From positions 142,152 through 206,151 of the forward strand of contig NZ_JARWAC010000026.1 of assembly GCF_029846175.1 (NCBI RefSeq): a DNA stretch of 64,000 bases, read 5' to 3'. A program made the translations under genes and the position numbers. The stretch's first letter is position 1, and every line of letters begins with the position of its first letter. Shown here piece by piece: positions 61,708 to 64,000 of the stretch. Origin of the DNA: Sphaerisporangium sp. TRM90804. Lineage in GTDB: Bacteria > Actinomycetota > Actinomycetes > Streptosporangiales > Streptosporangiaceae. Under the pieces are notes generated by a model, which made no database searches, was not told the DNA's origin, and saw only the letters and a program-made list of their open reading frames with translations.

Positions 61708-62613
61708 TCACGCCCCGGGGGCGAACGCCTCCAGGGCCTGCTCGGCGCGGCGCATCGACGCGGCGGGGTCGGCGTCGGGAGAGCCGATCTCGGGGTCGAA
61801 GTTGAGGTCGTGGAACAGCTCGGTGAGCCCCGTGCCCGCCAGCGCCTCGACGTCGGCCCGGATCTCCTCCACCGAGCCGGTCAGCGGCGCCCGGTCCGGC
61901 AGCCCGGCCTGACGGACCCTCGTGACGCCCCGGCAGACGAAGCGCAGCGACTCGGGGTCGCGCCCGGCCTCCCGGGCGGCGTCCTTTACAATGTAGATCT
62001 GCTCGTGGATGGCGGACAGGTCGGTGCGGCTGGAGCTGATCCAGCCGTCGGCGAGCGCCCCGGCGCGGCGCAGCGCCACCTCGGCGGTGCCGCCGAGCAG
62101 CACCGGCGGCACGACCGGCGGCTTGGGATCCTGGTGCGCCGGCGGGATCTCGTAGAACTCTCCCTTGTGGGAGATCATCTCCTCGGTCCACAGCCGCCTG
62201 AGCACCTGCAGGTACTCCACGGCCCGGCGCCCGCGCCCGGCCATCGGCACGCCCGAGCCGACGAACTCCTCCTCCAGCCAGCCCAGCCCGAGCCCGACGT
62301 CCAGGCGACCGCCGGAGACGTCCTGAAGGGTGGCGAGCTGCTTGGCCAGCAGCGGCGGGGAGTAGAAGGGCATGTTCACCACGGCGACGCCCAGCCGGAC
62401 GCGGCTGGTCGCCCCGGCGAGATAGGAGAGTGTGACCAGGGGGTCCTGCACGCTGCGGTAGACGGGACCCATCGAGTGCCCGACCGGGTACAGCAGCCGC
62501 TGGAACGTCCACAGCGACGCGTACCCGAGCTCCTCCGCGCGCCTGGCGACCCGCAGCATGTTGGCGGGCGTGGCCCATGATCCGGATACCGGAACCCCGA
62601 AGCCGATGTTCAT
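61708..62613 (-). CDS. LLM-class flavin/F420-dependent oxidoreductase
   Basis: A 301-residue TIM-barrel luciferase-like protein. RRAEELGYASLWTF, the barrel core RVRLGVAVVNMPFYSP and the cofactor-loop segment SGGRLDVGLGLGWLEEEF match the actinobacterial TIGR03619-type F420-dependent group. The cofactor is inferred from the group. TAAGGT ends 6 nt before the ATG and GGTGAGG overlaps it, so it may be leaderless. It is divergent from a phosphotransferase gene. Confidence 0.88.
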   Translation of the reverse strand: MNIGFGVPVSGSWATPANMLRVARRAEELGYASLWTFQRLLYPVGHSMGPVYRSVQDPLVTLSYLAGATSRVRLGVAVVNMPFYSPPLLAKQLATLQDVSGGRLDVGLGLGWLEEEFVGSGVPMAGRGRRAVEYLQVLRRLWTEEMISHKGEFYEIPPAHQDPKPPVVPPVLLGGTAEVALRRAGALADGWISSSRTDLSAIHEQIYIVKDAAREAGRDPESLRFVCRGVTRVRQAGLPDRAPLTGSVEEIRADVEALAGTGLTELFHDLNFDPEIGSPDADPAASMRRAEQALEAFAPGA

Positions 62614-62619
62614 GGCCTC

Positions 62620-62625
62620 ACCTTA
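62620..62625 (-). promoter_or_regulatory. -10 element of the LLM oxidoreductase gene
   Basis: On the minus strand TAAGGT ends 6 nt before the ATG at 62613. Confidence 0.45.
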
Positions 62626-62636
62626 TTTGACCGGCG

Positions 62637-62642
62637 TACATT
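62637..62642 (+). promoter_or_regulatory. -10 element of the divergent phosphotransferase transcript
   Basis: TACATT ends 6 nt before a GTG at 62649, which opens only an 8-codon frame whose TGA (62673) overlaps the phosphotransferase GTG at 62672. Confidence 0.4.
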
Positions 62643-62671
62643 GGACCGGTGATCGCCCCCCGTACAGAGAC

Positions 62672-63589
62672 GTGACCCCCACCCTGGCCGACCGGCTGGC
62701 GCTCGTCGCCGGAGCCGGCCTGTCCTCCGGCCCGGTGCGGGTGCTGAAGCAGACCCGCGTCACCGTGGTCCGCGCCGGGGACGTCGTGGTGAAGGCCCAC
62801 CCGCCCGGCACCGACGAGGCCGACCTCACGGCCCGGCTCCGCGCGGCCGCGCGGCTGCCGGGGGTGCTGCTGGCGCCGCTGTCCGACCGTGTCCAGCACG
62901 TCGACGGCCACCTGGTCACGGTCTGGCCCGCCGGCGAGCCGGTCGACCCGTCCGATCCCGTCGCCGCCCCGTGGGAGCCCGGCGCCGAGCTGCTCGCCCG
63001 CCTGCACGCCACCCCCGCGCACACCCTCGGCCTGCCCCCCTCCGGAGGCCCCGCCCGGGTGGCGCGCGCCGTCGCGGGGCTGGACGCCCTCGACGGCGGG
63101 TACGCCGAGGCGGTCGCCGTCCTGCGGGCGGCGTACACGAGCCTGCCCGCCTCCCTCCTGCGGCCCGCGACGGCGGACGGCGAGGGCCCGCCGGCACCCG
63201 GCGGACGGGCCGGGGCGGTGGTGCACGGCGACTGGCACCTCGGGCAGATCATCCGGTACGAGGGCGAATGGCTGCTGATCGACGTGGACGACATGGGGGT
63301 GGGCGCCCCCGCGTGGGACCTGGCCCGCCCGGCCGCCTGGTTCGCCACCGGGCTGCTCGATCCCGCCCTGTGGCGGCGCTTCCTGGACGCCTATCTCGCC
63401 GCGGGCGGGAACGCCGTGGCACACGGGGATCCATGGCGGGAACTCGACCTGCCGGCTCGCGCGTTGACGGTCCAGTTGGCGGCCACTGCCGTGGCGGCGG
63501 CGGGCGGCGAGGGCCTTCCTCTGGACGATGTGGAACGTGCCCTCGTCTCCTCCTGCGGGAGGATCGCGGGAACCGCCGTGCCGCAGTAG
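62672..63589 (+). CDS. phosphotransferase (aminoglycoside-phosphotransferase fold)
   Basis: A 305-residue kinase-fold protein: Lys in DVVVKAHPPG, catalytic loop VHGDWHLGQII, metal-binding WLLIDVDDMGVGAPAWDLAR. GTG at 62672 is the best start for the conserved region; it overlaps the stop of a short upstream frame. Third APH-fold gene of the window. Substrate unknown; this subgroup is widespread beside oxidoreductases in actinomycetes. Confidence 0.82.
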   Translation: MTPTLADRLALVAGAGLSSGPVRVLKQTRVTVVRAGDVVVKAHPPGTDEADLTARLRAAARLPGVLLAPLSDRVQHVDGHLVTVWPAGEPVDPSDPVAAPWEPGAELLARLHATPAHTLGLPPSGGPARVARAVAGLDALDGGYAEAVAVLRAAYTSLPASLLRPATADGEGPPAPGGRAGAVVHGDWHLGQIIRYEGEWLLIDVDDMGVGAPAWDLARPAAWFATGLLDPALWRRFLDAYLAAGGNAVAHGDPWRELDLPARALTVQLAATAVAAAGGEGLPLDDVERALVSSCGRIAGTAVPQ

Positions 63590-63623
63590 TGTCGCCTCAC
63601 CACCGTCGAAAGGGATCGGCCCA

Positions 63624-63884
63624 ATGCATTGCCCGAAGTGCCACGGATCCATGCGGACCTTCAACCGCAGCGGCGTTCAGCTTGAGCAGTGCGACAACTG
63701 CCGCGGCATCTTCCTCGACTACGGAGAGCTGGAGCAGCTTTCGCGCATGGAGAGCCAGTACGCGCAGCAGCAGTACTCCGCTCCGCCCCCGCCGCCCGGC
63801 GGCCCCGCCTGGGGAGCGCCGCACCACGGCGGCCACCACCGCGGCCACAAGCGCGGCTGGGCGGGCATGCTCTTCTCCAGCTAG
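63624..63884 (+). CDS. TFIIB-type zinc-ribbon protein
   Basis: An 86-residue protein. Residues 1-40 hold a zinc ribbon with CPKC and CDNC (MHCPKCHGSMRTF and LEQCDNCRGIFLDYGELE), matching the zf-TFIIB family of small bacterial proteins. The rest is a Gln/Tyr, Pro and His/Gly-rich tail that may bind metal or be disordered. AAGGGA precedes the ATG. Function unknown, possibly nucleic-acid or metal binding. It follows the phosphotransferase gene by 34 nt. Confidence 0.85.
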   Translation: MHCPKCHGSMRTFNRSGVQLEQCDNCRGIFLDYGELEQLSRMESQYAQQQYSAPPPPPGGPAWGAPHHGGHHRGHKRGWAGMLFSS

Positions 63885-63949
63885 AGCCGTCGGCGGCGTA
63901 CGCTCACCGAGCCGCCGCGCCTTGAGCTGAGTACCGCTGTGAAGAGCCG

Positions 63950-64000
63950 GCGGCCGGGGGGGGGGGCCCCCGCCCCCCCCCCGGGGCCGGCCGGCGGCGG
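63950..64000. other. G/C homopolymer tract at the window edge, probable assembly end artefact
   Basis: A run of 12 or more G directly followed by C runs and GGCCGGCC-like sequence. No gene or natural element in the window resembles it, and such tracts are typical of low-quality contig ends. Confidence 0.55.

Overview
The window is high-GC actinomycete DNA. Several traits point to a filamentous actinobacterium, most likely of the Streptosporangiaceae type (for example Nonomuraea or Streptosporangium relatives), although no rRNA is present to prove it. These traits are very high GC third positions, many GTG starts, at least nine genes whose -10 element lies 6-7 nt before the start codon (leaderless mRNAs), a ydaO-type c-di-AMP riboswitch before a cell-wall hydrolase, a HAIR (HspR) element before lon, CebR-type operators, and an F420-type LLM oxidoreductase. 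I see no tRNA, rRNA, CRISPR array, insertion sequence or prophage.

Layout. 1-2.0 kb: the start of a leftward polysialyltransferase-like gene, a long gene-free stretch, and a c-di-AMP riboswitch driving a secreted CHAP protein. 2.1-13.6 kb: a beta-glucoside (cellobiose-like) utilisation island. It holds a sugar ABC transporter (cebEFG-like), two GH1 beta-glucosidases, a LacI-family regulator and, beyond a monooxygenase and a proline iminopeptidase, an aldose epimerase. Three identical perfect operators TGGGAGCGCTCCCA tie the transporter operon and the epimerase into one regulon. 13.7-22.3 kb: mixed housekeeping and secreted genes (kinase-fold phosphotransferase, FAD monooxygenase, class II DAHP synthase, thioredoxin, a secreted protein of unknown function, an ExeM/NucH-type nuclease), with strong hairpin terminators between convergent pairs.

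22.5-30.9 kb: a pentapeptide-repeat gene that has lost its stop and runs into a membrane-protein gene, then padR divergent from a cydA-cydB-cydD-cydC cluster. The CydA keeps recognisable haem ligands but lacks the whole Q loop. Three 15-bp-spaced ACATGT-type repeats lie in the padR/cydA intergenic region. 31-34 kb: a self-contained operon (membrane protein, winged-helix regulator, ABC ATPase, ABC-2 permease) behind a promoter overlapped by two palindromes. 34-44.6 kb: HtrA-like protease, secreted astacin, Lon, an MFS exporter, and a two-component system followed by a PepSY protein with tandem repeats between them. 44.7-45.0 kb: two truncated gene tails abut, marking an old rearrangement.

45-64 kb: class V aminotransferase, ECF42-type sigma factor and its DGPF/YCII partner separated by an inverted DUF6221 gene, cytochrome P450, an XRE/TPR regulator coupled to a phosphotransferase, an anti-sigma-type ATPase, an FG-GAP protein, a HIT protein, a Tat-exported PhoD phosphatase with a possible Pho box, small membrane and hydrolase genes, ArfB, a NagD-like phosphatase, an LLM oxidoreductase, another phosphotransferase and a zinc-ribbon protein. 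The last ~50 bases are G/C homopolymer runs that look like a contig end.

The most unusual item is the padR-cydABDC block: a cytochrome bd-like oxidase without a quinol-binding loop, apparently under PadR control.
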